Of a stretch of 64,000 bases of DNA, positions 12,629 through 25,930 are shown one piece after another. The stretch's first letter is position 1; every line of letters begins with the position of its first letter. Under the pieces are notes generated by a model. That model did not search any database. It saw only the letters and a list, made by a program, of their open reading frames with translations, and was not told where the DNA came from. Source of the stretch: Onchocerca volvulus. Its lineage: Eukaryota > Nematoda > Chromadorea > Rhabditida > Onchocercidae. The position numbers were made by a program, and so were the translations under genes. The stretch lies in assembly GCA_000499405.2 (NCBI GenBank), contig HG738139.1:8394616-8458615 (forward strand), in the 5' to 3' direction.

Positions 12629-14561
12629 CCATTATCAGTATTTCAATGATACTAGATTGGTCACCAGAAATCTCGATAACTGTGAAAGTTTAGCTTCTGA
12701 TTTTTTGTAAAATGTCAACTTCATTATGCTGCGCGTGTTATTAATCCAACAACAACTCTACTGAACGTGATGGAAATGGGTAATTACCTCTTATCAGTAA
12801 TAATATCATATACAGGAGAATCATTTCGGATAAGTTATGGAGAATATAAAAAAAACATTCGGAAGAAGGCGATTGATGTGGAAAATGTAGCAGAAGAAAC
12901 AGCCCACTTTTCCTCTCATTATCTTGATTGATTATGCGTGATCTTTCCCGTAATAATTCTAATTTAATCATTTCTCTATGCCATTTAACAACTCATCTCT
13001 TCTAATATAATATTATCGACATGTTAACAGATGAAATCTTTTTTCCTCTGTTTGATTTTTATTCCAGTTTTTCGACGCAATTTGCTTTCCCATCAGTTAA
13101 ATTCATTGACCATTGACAATTATTTAAAAATTTTTCTGATCGTTCAGCTCGAAAGTTCCAGTACAGATTTATTAGAAACTCAATGTTCTTAAAAGAGGTT
13201 TTGAGGCTATTATTAGCACATTAATTACGTTTCGTATTTTTTGAGTTCTTTGTTTGATCTAACCTATCGGTCACAAAGAATCCTAAAGTATTGAATCCTC
13301 CTGAACTTTTGTTTCTTGGATTCGATATGAAAACTCAAAATCTTTTCCTTCAGATACAAAAACTTCCTTAAATTTAGCAAGCGGCACATCTCCTTTTCAG
13401 TTTGAATTGTTTTAAACTGAATATATACTAGTTTCAGCTTCCTCTTTCTCTATGTTGAAATCCCAGCTATTGAACAAACATCATATTTAAAATATTATTT
13501 AGGACTTTTTCAATACATAAGAAGGAAATGATAGTTTTACAACTGCATCCCTTTGGTCCTTTAAATTTGAGCCATTGTCCATCCTACAATAAAGCTTGTC
13601 ACGATTTCAAAACATGCTCCAATCTTAAATATGTTGGAGGCAAAATCAACGCGTCTATATATTATAATTGACTGTCAACTTTATTAAACTTATTGTTTTA
13701 ATAAATTTCTTTCCCGTCATAATACCATATGTTGTTGTCTCCTTATACTCCCTAATTATAGTAAACATCTGCAAAAGCGTCTTTTGTCGCCATATTTTAA
13801 AATGTATATCAACTCTGCATTTTACTCATGATATAAAAATAAATTATTGATCTGATTTGTACACAGTGCAACATGATTGTTGAGCAGATGTGTATATAAT
13901 AGTCCACCTGCATTCGTGAACACTGATTTCAAATTATGACCACATATAAATACGACGAAAGACTTGGCACACGCACGAACAATACTCACATATAAAATAT
14001 AATCAACACATAACAAAATCAATAAAATAATAATATCGTTGTGACTGCAATAAATCAAGTTACTCGTTATTTATCGACTAACTTAAAATCCTTTGATTGC
14101 TCTCTTACATATTCAGGACTTCTTCTAAAAGAATAGAACAAAAGTATTTAAAAGAGAACAGTAAAGTACCCGACAAACTCAAAAAATTTGAAAGTCTCTA
14201 ACAGTGAGAAAAAGAAAACAAAAAGAAGTGACAGACTTGCATTCATGATTTTGAAAAAGTTGCAGTTTGAACGAAAGTACGTGTTGCCACTTGATGGTGT
14301 TGAAGTGATACAAAACCAATCTGCACGAATTCCCAAATATTTCTTAGTATTGTGCTATATTATTACCGATGCAGGACAACTACTTTACAATGTAAGTATT
14401 GCGATAAATTTCAAACATTCCTACGATATTATAATTTAAATCTTCACATTTGCAACATTCTGTTCAAATATATTCCAAATAATCTAAGGATTAAACGAAT
14501 TATTTCAAAATTAACAAATGAAAAACAAGAACAAGACAAAATGTAATATATTTAGAAAAAG
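12629..14561. other. Intergenic, nothing recognised
   Basis: About 1.9 kb of AT-rich sequence between the tRNA pair and the 3' end of the RING gene. A frame on the plus strand at 14188-14439 has no family resemblance and overlaps the expected 3' UTR of the RING gene. I see no convincing exon. Confidence 0.45.
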
Positions 14562-16774
14562 TTATTGAGACGAAGAAAAAGTAACAGGTGTAGGGAAAGC
14601 TTGACATGGATATTTAGAGAAAACTTCAGGACTACAACAAACAGCATTATTTAGAACACGAGCAGTAGTAAAAGTAGCAGTGACAGAAGTACTACTATTA
14701 TTACCGTCAAGAAGCGCCTGTTGCTTACGAATTTGTGCAGATCGAGACGGTCGACTATATTGCAACCTTGCGATATCACGACGACATATTATGCAGCTCA
14801 TCCGTACTTTGTTCTCGTTGATTGCATGCTACAAAAAGATTGATAACAAAAAGCTAGAAAAATTATTTACATTTTTAAGTGAATTTTTGAATCCCGAAAC
14901 AACAGTTTGGTCAAATCATTAAGCAAAGAGCCCCCTACAAAATTATCAGCAAATTTTAGTATCTATATTATGTATGAACTTTCTGGTTTGCCCATTTAAA
15001 ATAATGAAAACTGCTGATAAAGGCACTAATTTAAACAATAGCTTTTAAGGTACATATGGGTTGTCGAAGAGTTTACATGAGCATTTCATTACACGTTTTT
15101 TGGTAAGAAACGAAACTGGTTACAGAATCAAATTTGTTTAAAGATGTGAGCATACATAACGTTGTATTCAACATCGATGCCAGTCTAATCAATAATTGTA
15201 TGCCTTTCATAAAAATCTACACTCACGCAATTCTAAAAATCTCATAATAAATAAATTTATAGATAAATTGAATCCTTACATAGGTTTGCGAAACCTTAAA
15301 TGATAACCTACTTCAATTAACTGAACAGCACAATTCCGGCAAAATACTTTGTGACTGCAAGGAAAGGCTCGAACTGATGCACGTCGTTGCACACACACAC
15401 AGCATTCATCATCAATTCCATTGGCACGATCTTCAGGTTCACAAGCAAGTTTTGTTTTCAACCGCTTCTGAAAATTTCCAGTTTTTATCAAGACTTCATT
15501 AAAGTTATGAATATGAAACTTCATATATATGTCATGTCATATTAATAGCGGAACGAAACTTAAGACTTCCTTTAAGAAAAGACTTTTTAACTTAGATTTG
15601 AGAAGGTTCAAAAGCTTTGTGTATACAAAAATATGATGAAGATAATATCAGAAAATGACAATCTCTGATCTATTTGATAATAAGCAAGTTATAAGAAATG
15701 TCACAATCATTCCACACAATACTCCAATAAATATCAAACTCACCGAAAAGATTAAATTTTTATTCTAAACAAGCTTATTGAAGGAATCTTATCCCTGACA
15801 TTTAATTTTTTTTGTTAAAATCGAATAGCATTCTATAATGCTTAAATCACTGCTTCAAATTCAGTTCGGCAGAATTTAGTAAAAGGCGATAACATGCTGC
15901 ACTAACCAATACTGCACTAATTTTTTTCTCTTACAGTAATCCAAGATGCGAGATAAACATCACATTTTTAAGAGCTTTTCGTCAACTATCTCCAGACGGT
16001 TGTCTTGCAGGAATAAGAATAGACAGCAATATATAACAGATATATAGTACTGATGTTTCAAGATTACAAGAGAGCTAGATACAGTAGGTGTGAAAAACAA
16101 TCATAGACAGGTAAGCTCAAAGATCGATGATGGTGCATTATTGAAATAGAATCGATCTCAAAACAGATGAACGGTAACGTCCAGCTAGATTAGATGCCTT
16201 CCTATCTTTTAAATACGGCCTTTTTAAAAATACAGAGGCCATCTCATCACAAACGGATTAAAAGATGCGGTGTATGTATGCGTGTATGTGTTATTTGTGA
16301 AATGCACACAAAAGTGGAAATATTGTTAAGAAATGATACTGAAATCTATTGGTGGGATATTCCATCCACAGGTCAAAACTAGTGGACAACGGTCACTACC
16401 GAATATTACTCATAAACATGACTTGTCTCCACCATGTGTAAGAAATATAAATGGAAACCTAATGAATATGGTATATTTGATCACGTTTATGGAGCTAAGA
16501 TCACACTGAAATTCCGCGAAATCTTTGTAGTCGTAACAATAAGGACGTCACGTGATCACGGTATGATAATAATTGATAAGATTAGGAATTATAATTCAAT
16601 ACAAATAACTACTGAAAATCTTACCAACAAAGCATCGATATGCTGTCGTTGCGGTGAGGGCAACCTGACGATGGAACAACAGGTGGGCTCAGTGTCCAGT
16701 AAGCATTGCTCTGATTCAGATTCAGATGGACGAACTCGTCGCCTCAAGAAGTGTACTAATTCAGAGAGTACCAT
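14562..16774 (-). CDS. RING-finger (C3HC4) protein, putative E3 ubiquitin ligase
   Basis: Three exons, 16774-16625, 15467-15312 and 14828-14562, all joined in phase 0, give 190 aa. The N terminus ([20 protein letters not shown]) is basic then serine/acidic. The RING spans about residues 72-117: C72-x2-C75, C87-S-H89, C93-x2-C96, then SCIIC (C114-x2-C117). The intron 15311-14829 falls inside the RING, and only the spliced form restores the last Cys pair, which supports the model. The C-terminal tail is serine/threonine-rich with no further domain. Such RINGs usually recruit a ubiquitin-charged E2; substrate and family are unknown to me. The 1.16-kb first intron could hide a further exon. Start choice rests on the first in-frame ATG with a good downstream donor (TTG|GTAAGA). 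Confidence 0.75.
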
Positions 16775-18291
16775 ACCTAGCGACCCTTGAACTCATAGAC
16801 AGACAGCGAACAGACCGACCGACACACAGCAAGCAGTGATCTATTGGCTTTTGCCACAACACAACAGATCGTCCCCGAAGATGTCCTATAGCGACACACA
16901 GACAGATAGACGGACAGACAACTCATTGTCTATTGCTCCTCCTCCGTCTAGACAGTCTCTTTGCTTCTTTCTCTCTCTTCTCATCTAACACATAATCGAT
17001 CCTAAATGTTTCGTCTCTTTCTCTTTCATTTCTAGAAGAAAGAGAGAATGACATAGAATTAGGTTGAGATGATGACACGACGCCTGCGCGCATTGTAATT
17101 GTGCGCCTGGCACGCCCATTTGTCTAGTATGGTGGACCTGTTTGTTTGTCTAGAGTTGGGGGACACCTTACATATGGTGACCCCGGTGACAATCAGGGGT
17201 CATGCATCGATGCACTGTTCACGTGCACCAGGGACCGGTTATTATCATACCAGTGTTATCAGGTTAAATTACCTATCTCTTCCTCAATCTGATCATCGCT
17301 CTTAACATTCTCTGGTCCTGCAAACAAATCCTTTATCAAAATATCAACTACAAAAGATGAATGCACGTACAGAATACTTTTGCAAGATGACACGGGTAGA
17401 TGAGAAAAGTGAAAGGCAATCAGTGCAGAGTGATAGGCTTGTTGGAAAAAATAAACAAAAATCTAAATAATCAATGACCGAAGTATGTAGAGATAAAACA
17501 GAGCAGAAGGAACATCACAACTTACAATACAAAAATTATGTCGTCCAGACAACGGGAAAATTCAATCAATTTGTGCAGCACGCAACAGCATGCATACAGC
17601 AGTAGTAGACATATTATGATAGATGTATGTATACAAATGAAATGTATGATTTGAAAAAGCTGAGAAAAGAATGAAAGGACTAGTATTGCTTCTTGAGAAA
17701 TTGTAAAGAAAGAAATGATAAATAATCTGTTAAACAGACAACAATAATATCTCAAAAAAAAAGAACGTTCAAGTCAGTTTGATGACATAAAAGTCTATTT
17801 CACACAAATTCACTGCCTCCATTGACTCAAATTTCATCAACTAAGCAAAAGTATATTTGGATTTGATTAATTAATGCGAAAATATAATCTTTTTATTTCT
17901 AAAACTTACAGAAATGGGCTCGCGACATTTTCTGCACTGATTCTACTAATTAACACGATGTTCGTGACATTGATAACTATTAAAACAGATGATGTATTTC
18001 CGCATCTATACCTTCATATATACACACATGTGTGTGGGTCTTACATCGACATATAATAAAGAAACAAAGGAAAGTAAGAAACTCAAATAATATGCCCATT
18101 TTGAATCATGCTTATACATTTAATTGAATTTTCCAAACAAAAACTACAAAAATATGAGGTAAACCATCAGCGACTTCATCAAAATACAATTAATAGTGAA
18201 CTATCAACGCTGTCGCTACCTGTCGAATAATTTTAAAATATCTTCCATTCGAGGTAACAAATTACAATGCATATAAAATAAACTAAATGAG
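16775..18291. other. Intergenic: RING gene upstream region with GACA-type repeats
   Basis: About 1.5 kb between the RING gene start and the end of the next minus-strand gene. At 16797-16830 and 16894-16924 there are imperfect GACA/GACC repeats. At 16960-17060 pyrimidine-rich tracts face a purine-rich tract around TTTCTAGAAGAAAGAG. The stretch 17070-17240 is markedly GC-richer than its surroundings and could be the RING promoter. No coding exon is evident. Confidence 0.4.
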
Positions 18292-20482
18292 CTAAACCCG
18301 AGTTCTACTAGTTTGTGTGCTGACATTAACCAATGTTTTTGCATGCCGGCTAGTCCACTCGTGCATCATAATTATAGTATCTAACAAAGCTTTCCGTGCT
18401 TCCCTGTAATTAATATCTGCCAATTAATTTCTGTGATAATCCTTTGGTTATTCGTCGACAACACAATGCTAGAAAGCTAGAATTTAGAAATATATCAATA
18501 TATCAGATCTATTCAGATTTATCGCTAGTCGTCAATGTTTGAACCACTGAAATAAACGGACTATGTAAAGATCAGAAAATAACTTACTAAGACAAATAAA
18601 AGTATCAGATTTGTTAAAATTTGATTTTTATGCAACCAATCAATCAAAAATGCCAAGCAAACTCCACTACTTTTCGAAGAAATGAAACAATCAGAGCATT
18701 AAATTAATTCTTATAGCAATAGGTGCAAAATTCGAAGTTCCAAATTCTTGTCTAAACTCACTTGGTTAATGTGATATTTAAGGTTATACCATCCCTTACG
18801 GCAGCATAACATTCATCTACTAATTCTGGCCACTTCATCCAAAATTTTCGTTGCGCGAAACGACATATGTCATACAATGCACAAGCACAGTTCGATTCAA
18901 TTTCTTCAATCTCATTTGTCTGCAGTTGTTTCGATTTATGAAAATTTTACCCTATTAATAGTGGTTTTAATACGGAATAAATTGAAATAAATTAAATGCG
19001 GAAAAGTTTTCAAAATGTACCTCGCCAGTTATTGTTTCCAACCATCCCTTAATTGATGAAACGATACAGAATAAAATTTTATTCGATTCTAGATTACATC
19101 GTGCATATTCTCGAGGCCAGTTAGCAATCAAAAGATGTGCCACGAATTCTGGGAGTCCTTGTCCAACTTTTTCTCCAAATATGACGTAATCTGACATTAA
19201 AACATTGATTTCTTGTGCAAAAGCTGATCGAAAGCCTTTTTGCCCTGAATTATCGAAAGTAAGAATTCATACAACATGCAGAAATCTATGCAAAAATACA
19301 TTAGAAAACATTCGTTATCAATCCCTAGTATTTTAATTGCTTTGTCTCCAGAAAATTCCTTCATTTAAGGTTTCTTTCGCACGTAAGGACAAATGTAATC
19401 GTGAACAAATGGTAAATAAAAACAAAAGAATAATAGTTAACTTCAGAACATAAAAATTACTTCATATTCTTTATATATTGTAATATTGTTCACATTCATT
19501 TGACCTACGATAAATTTCTGAAACAGCACTGAATCATTTTTTACACCCAAAATTGATAACTTACTAGTAGCTAAAATGACGGCAGTTACTGCAAATCCTC
19601 TGATCCCATGTATTCCAATATTTGCAACATGACAGGCAAACCGATTCCAGTCTTCATCACTGAAGCATAAATTTGCATCACACACTGTATTTTCTGAAAC
19701 AGAAGTTCTCGTCATTCTTTACAATTCGAAACTTTTCGTTTAGATAAAAACACTTAATTTTAATTACAGGAATAACGGTAGTGAAGATTTATATTCATCT
19801 CCCATTCTTAGAATATGAAAATCAAGACAAAGAAAAGTAGAATCTGATTTGAAAAGAGTCAATAAACGTCTAATGTTTCAGTTTTATAACTTGACGAACA
19901 GATAACCATTTTTCTCAGTAAAAAGAAATATCATTAAACTTTGTCAGAAAAATAGAAAGAACCCATGTATTTACTTAATTAAAAAATCTTCCCAGTAAAA
20001 ATCAAGCAAAAAATCTTACTGAATTTTACTGAATCATGCATTGAACAATGATCATTACAAGCAAGGTCGAATAGACTGATGAGTTCATCCACAGTTATCG
20101 CAGAGGAACTTACAGGTTTTCGTGTTTTCGGACCGCCAAATTCACCTGGCAGCGCCATTTCTCCGACTTGCAGTCTATTAACAAGTTGTCTTTCTTTTTT
20201 CCCATGCAACTTTTTTTTCATTTGACCATCGCTCAGTGCAGATTCAATGTTTTTAAATATTTGATGTCCTCGAGCTATCTTCATATTTTTTTCTCGAGCT
20301 TTCCTTTCGTCAAGGCTTTTGAGGCGTAAATCATTTCTGGCAATCGTCAGTTTGGTTAATTTCTCAATAGTATCACGGTCAAAACTAGAATCTAGGCGAT
20401 ATGTAGCCGAACTATTAACTTCTGGATCGATGTTAGTAGGTCCATCATCGAACATAGTATATATCTGCAAATCTATTTCCAT
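18292..20482 (-). CDS. Uncharacterised 361-aa protein, possibly MIF4G-like
   Basis: Five exons, 20482-20020, 19693-19565, 19244-19021, 18919-18762 and 18403-18292, total 1086 nt with consistent phases. The first third is polar and basic (KLTKLTIARNDLRLKSLDER, then KKKLHGKKERQLVNRLQ) and likely disordered. From about residue 140 it becomes a helical domain with regular hydrophobic spacing (LPEFVAHLLIANWPREYARC, KGWLETITGE, ALYDICRFAQRKFW) and ends LLDTIIMMHEWTSRHA plus a short tail. The helical pattern and the RDGxxLxxxLTxEARKALLD ending resemble MIF4GD-type MIF4G domains, but this is an impression without alignment. No signal peptide or membrane span. The gene starts about 570 bp downstream of the CLEC16A-like stop codon on the same strand, an operon-like position. 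Skipping a possible in-frame extension after 19565 is the least certain splice choice. Confidence 0.7.
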
Positions 20483-21052
20483 TACTTCGGCCTATCATTT
20501 CAACAAAAAGCATTTGCAAAAATTCTACAATGATGACATCTTACTCAAGTTCAAATCCCATCACTGACTTTAACTAGAAGATTATAAAACTGCCAAAAGA
20601 TTTTCTTAAACAATTATCAACAAAAAATTGAAATAAGAAATATGATAATGGCACATATATTAATGTAATGCATCTTCTCACGTAAAAACGAAAAGGAATA
20701 TTAAGCATTTCATTCAAAACTGACAAACAGTTCAAACCGAAACTTATGCATAAAACAGATCACAACCAAGGTGAGCAACAGTATTATTACAAACATTGTA
20801 TAACTGGAAAAACGATTAAGAATTTGTTGCCATATTAATTTCTTCAAAATCAATTTTTCATTTAACATTGCATAAATTTAAAGAATTCATATGAAAACTA
20901 AACGTTGATAAAATTTTCTCATCATACAATAAATGATCATCCTGCAAAACAAAGAATGTAGAATAAGTAATATGATACGACAAAATAAATAGCACTGATA
21001 GAATTATAATGGAATATAGTTACAAACTTTTTTAATATTTACAAGCCTCAAT
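20483..21052. other. Intercistronic gap between CLEC16A-like gene and the 361-aa gene
   Basis: 570 bp of AT-rich sequence between two minus-strand genes. The length is compatible with a nematode operon spacer or with a short independent promoter. No clear TTTCAG trans-splice site sits directly before the downstream ATG. Confidence 0.4.
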
Positions 21053-24000
21053 TTACATGTCTTCTACTTTCCAGTCTTTATTTACTGAAGAATCTGTACC
21101 ATGTTCGGGATCATCTGGAACAATATTCAATGAACTACTGGATGATCTGTTGCTACGTGAACTAACTACTTGTGGCTGTCGTCGTAATGATCCGGGTGGA
21201 CAACCTTTAACTATCCGGAATGGATTCTTATTACTTCTCCATATAGAAGCCTTGCGTGCGATCCCGAACAAATCACAAATCTGATCCAATTTACACTGCC
21301 TTGCCATTTGTCTACCCTAAAATATTGTTTTTCTGTAAAAATATAATTAACTCTGCAATTTTACTTTTTCCAATAGTATTATTTTCTTGAGTTTCATTAA
21401 CATCAGAACAGAACTTTTAATATACTGAAATTTTATAAATCAAATAAAGAAACATAAGATGATATCTAAATCATATTATCCTAACTAAACTAATAATTAT
21501 CATTGTTGATGGTCATGAAAGTTATGAAATGACTAATATTTTCACAAACCTTGGTAAGGCGTTGTTTGGCAGCCATACATCGAATATGGTCATCAAATAA
21601 AAATTTTGCATTGAAATAAACAGTGTCGTTTGCTTTCGAACGATTGTTTGCATCATTAACAATGATATGAAGTGCACGACTGTTTTCAAGATCACTCGTT
21701 AGCTGAGTATTCTAAAATACTATATTCTTTGACCGAAAGACTATCATTATATGATCTTCTTTAAGAAAGCATGAAGCTTACTTGTAAAAGACCAACAAAA
21801 CGGACAACAGCCCACCCCATACGCTTGTTATCTGGCTCTACCAAAATCAACTGTGCTTGATCCGTAACAAGGAATCGATGGAATTTTTCGCTTTTTTCAT
21901 TCGTAATAACTGTGCACGCAAGTAAATCACTGTTTTCTATAATAAACAATGTCATATGAAATGTTGAAAATGAAATTAAATCAAAATAAAATCAAGAATA
22001 AATGGAAAATCCTCTATGTTTTTACATTTTGCTAGACGAACAACGTTAAAGCAAAAGAAAAGAATATCTTTTCAAATAAAAAGTTCTCGTCTTTCTTTAT
22101 AACTAAAGAAAGAAAAAAAAAAAAAAACAATTTATCGAACCAACCGAGATTAATGCAATCATTTAGTTCAACAAACACATTAGTCTGAAATGATATCGGT
22201 AAACGCGTTTCTTCTTCATTACGCAGATCTAACGTAAAGCGTCTCAAGTGGAAGAATAACTGGATATTCTGGAAAAAAAAAAACTAACTTTATAAGCTTT
22301 CTTTTGCGCTTTAAAATCATTTACTGTGTTTGCTGTTTTGTACATGTGCATATAATTATTTAAGAAAAATCAAGTTTTAGACATAACCTTTAAAACAAAA
22401 TACAAAAAAAACCTTTACCCTTCGAGTTCGTTCTTCACTGCCACACGGAAGGCGCATATTAAGTGACACACCATTCAGTGGTGTACTAGGAGGAGGAAGC
22501 AAAAGCGATGAATCAGCACTGATACTTCTAATGTGGATTCTATTTCGCTAAAAATAAGATAAAGATCAGATCAAGAACAACATGCTGGCATATTTTTCAA
22601 AAAAATAAAAAATAAAAAAAATTGGAACTAACCTCAAAATTACAAAATTCATCTTCAAACATTTCCAAAAATAGTTCATCCGAATAAACAAATGGTGTCA
22701 GCACGCTAACAAGACTTGCTATAATTTTTTCTGCTCTCCTTTCACATTCTCCTTGCACATTTGCAGACACATCCATGACTAATAACAGTTGCCTTAAGAC
22801 AACACAGCATAATTCAACTGTTATTGTACGAATAAACGCGTCTGAAAATTTGCAGCCAAGTTTCAATTAATCAGACCGATAATGGAAATAACAAACTGCT
22901 TAGACCGACAGTGATAATAACTATTGTTGAGCGACTGAAAACATATTAATACCTTTTTCAACACTTCTAGTTATGATATCCAGTAATCCGTTTACGAAAT
23001 TATGATCCGAAGAACCAACGACATCGGAAGTGAACTGTACAGCTTCCAGAATTTCTCTCCTTGTTCCTGAAATATTTTAAAGTGAATTATTAAATTCTAT
23101 GATGAAGATTAATATCAGCCAAGTAGAAAGAAAGATTTCAATGTACCACATCCACATAGATTCAAAGTAATTCAGTCTCAGTTCAGCTGATGGAAATATC
23201 GATGAGAAACCGCTTTCAATATGGTAATAACATGCAGCTAAATAATACCTTTATTCTGGCAAAGGGCATAAATGAACATAAGTCCAAAAAAAGCCGAATG
23301 ATCATTTCTCGAACAAATCAACGCATTCAGATACCCGTTAAAAAATGCTCTGAAATCCATCACACTGAAACTTTAAGATAAAGAAAGTTCGAAATGTTCT
23401 ATACATATAATTTTAAATATGTAAGTACAATCGAAAATCAACCTCGGTTCACTGTCTTTAGCTTTCACATTCGCAAGAACCCATGCTGCTCTTTCACTGC
23501 GAATCCACTGACACTTCACATCAAAACCATCACCAAAAAAGAACGATGATAAAAGTATTTGTACTGCCTATAAATTAAGTTTATTTTAACATAGACTTGG
23601 AAATTTATATGTGAATATGAGTAAAAAAATAACCATTGATCAGAATAGATACATATTTAACTAATAAAAAAGACATCAGCGCTGTGCTTAATACATTAAT
23701 GTTTCTAAACTGCTTCAAGAAGCTGCATTGATATCTTGAATGACGAAAGAAGATAAATAATCATTCCAGCATCGAATTTGCTACAATATTAATCTAATAA
23801 ACAGCTCACTATCTAATGTACCTGGGAATCATTGACGATCAGCAGAAATTGAGTAAGAAAAAAAAGAGTGGAAACTGGTGTTAAAATAGCAGTTGCGGGA
23901 TGAAGACGAATATCACCAAGAGATGATAGATACAGCGATTCCAGTAATCTTTCAAAAACTATTTCGACAAGCACAGCGGAAAGTTTTTCATCCTAGAATA

Positions 24001-25694
24001 TAAATTTTCATCCTTATAATTTTGCGTATCAAAGCATTTCAAAAGACAAGTACCAGTTTTAAACTAAATATGCTCATTACAAAAAAAGCAAAGAATGGAA
24101 TCTTGTTTATTTCCGAAAAATTATAAAAAGCAAAGGATTAAAAACCAACTCTTATAAGTAAAATGTCATTGAGGTAATGCATATAATCAAGATAATCATC
24201 GATCATAGCATCAAGCCTTTTGCGATTGCTGGATTCATTTTCAGCTGACCGAGCAAAATGATCGATTTCAATCGATTGTCTTGCAATAAAATCGCTCAAA
24301 GCACAAAAATAAACTCGAGAGTGAGCATGAACAAACTTTCGCATTGCTTTGTCTTCCACTTAAAATACGAGTGAAACAATGCGCCACAACTTCATTAGTT
24401 TCATAGCTTTAAATAAAGCACTATTTTGCAAAAAATAATCAATACCTTTGTAAATGTTTAGTGTGGTTGTCCGTACTGCAATGCGTACCATAGCTTCACT
24501 ATGATTTTGAAATTTGATGACTTCTGTGTACAGTGGAAAATCTTGATTAGCCTAAAAAATCATTAGATGTGAGTATAAAGTAAATAACAGTCACTGATAA
24601 AGAACTGATATAAAAAGCAGACGAACCTCATTGAAAAAGAAATGTATGGTATACATATTGAGCTTAAAGGAAAGTGTTTTCAAAAAGGATATGTAATAGG
24701 CCATGATCTCCTCATTTTCAAAATCAAAGCGATATGTGATGATTGAATTCACATGGTTATTGCTCAGCAAATAATCTGCAAATACTGACATATTCATTAC
24801 CAATGAAGTGTTTTATTCAATAAAAGCATTTTTTTACAACATAAATAGAAAAAAAAAAGACTGTCGTATTTTCATTATTTCAAAAACAGCAAACTTACAT
24901 AAAGATGTCTTATGACGTATATTTTCGAATAAAATATTGAGCGTTTGCAATAGTTGAACACATATAAAAGACCCACAATTCTGTTTCATTATGGAGAGAA
25001 AATATTCCAGCATTTGTCGTTCTAAGAAAAAACTGAAAATTATATATATGATTATCTTACTATCTACTGCTCCAAACAGAAAAAGGGAAAAAATGGTCAG
25101 AACATGTAACATATGCCTTCATTAATCAAATCTTTTCTTTTCTTTCTAACTGAAATAAACAATTACGAAAAGAGCAGAAGAAAAAAAATCAAGAAAACTT
25201 AGTTGCGAAACGAATTCCACTTAATTTCATTCCAATTTTCTGTAATAATTGATTTTTGCATCAGAACTTGTATACTGTGCTATGCATTCATAATAAGCAA
25301 TGACAATTTGATCACTAATAAAACCAGGTAAATATATACTTACTCGAAAACAGAACTTTCATTTTGGTCACCCCAAATCAAAATTTCAGCAACTGCTCTC
25401 AGGCATTCTACTAATAATTTGCGATTATTCTCTGTGACTTGCTCATTCTTGATAAGTATTTCATGCAAATACCTAAAACTTAGGCCATGAAACAAAGGAT
25501 GAAAAGTATCATAACTAGCAGACAAATAAAAATCTAAAAAACTAATGAAATAAAAACACTGGTCGATAATTTTTGTAGTCTGAACATAGCCATCTAACGA
25601 ATGAAGAGGAATAATGGAATGCTTACTTCAGATATTCTAGCGAGTGCGGATTTTTCGGCTTCCATAAGGAAGATAGGCCTAACCGTCTAAACAT
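21053..25694 (-). CDS. gop-1: CLEC16A / GOP-1 / Ema homologue
   Basis: Sixteen exons in transcript order: 25694-25627, 25472-25344, 25032-24899, 24775-24627, 24551-24446, 24358-24150, 23992-23822, 23567-23443, 23364-23249, 23066-22953, 22841-22633, 22547-22419, 22268-22145, 21936-21782, 21711-21550, 21316-21053. The 2364 nt encode 787 aa and all phases agree. The protein begins [20 protein letters not shown]. It carries blocks close to vertebrate CLEC16[66 protein letters not shown], then [26 protein letters not shown] and [14 protein letters not shown]. No C-type lectin domain is seen, as is true of the real family. CLEC16A proteins act on endosome and autophagosome maturation; in C. elegans GOP-1 supports Rab2 activation in phagosome and lysosome maturation. 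It is a little shorter than the human protein (about 1050 aa), which has a longer C-terminal tail. Confidence 0.95.
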
Positions 25695-25854
25695 TATTTG
25701 CGTCAACAAATTTTAATAATCAATTAAGCAAATACACCACATCTTCTGAAATAATACGTCATGAAGAAATATTCGACTGGTTGCTATTTTCAAAAATGGA
25801 GATTATGAGGATCATTCATTTTCTCACTCATTCATCCCCTTCTGAGCTATATAC

Positions 25855-25930
25855 TTCAAATATTCCAGCAAATGGGGATTTTTCGATTTCCATAATAAAA
25901 GTAAGTCCCACACGAACCCTCAAAACGTTA
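25855..25930 (-). pseudogene. Decayed duplicate of CLEC16A-like exon 1
   Basis: About 160 bp upstream of exon 1 (in transcript sense), the minus strand repeats its end. LWKSKNPHLLEYLK here matches [14 protein letters not shown] in the real exon, ending at a GT donor (AA|GTATAT) in the same phase. The equivalent of the start codon reads ACG, and an in-frame TGA lies two codons later, so it cannot serve as an ATG first exon as it stands. It is either a dead exon copy or an internal alternative exon that needs an upstream acceptor. Confidence 0.6.

Noticed and set aside
19443..19564. In-frame extension of the second exon of the 361-aa gene
   Set aside because: The GTAAGT donor at 19564 is strong and is the only choice that gives the phase needed by the next exon.
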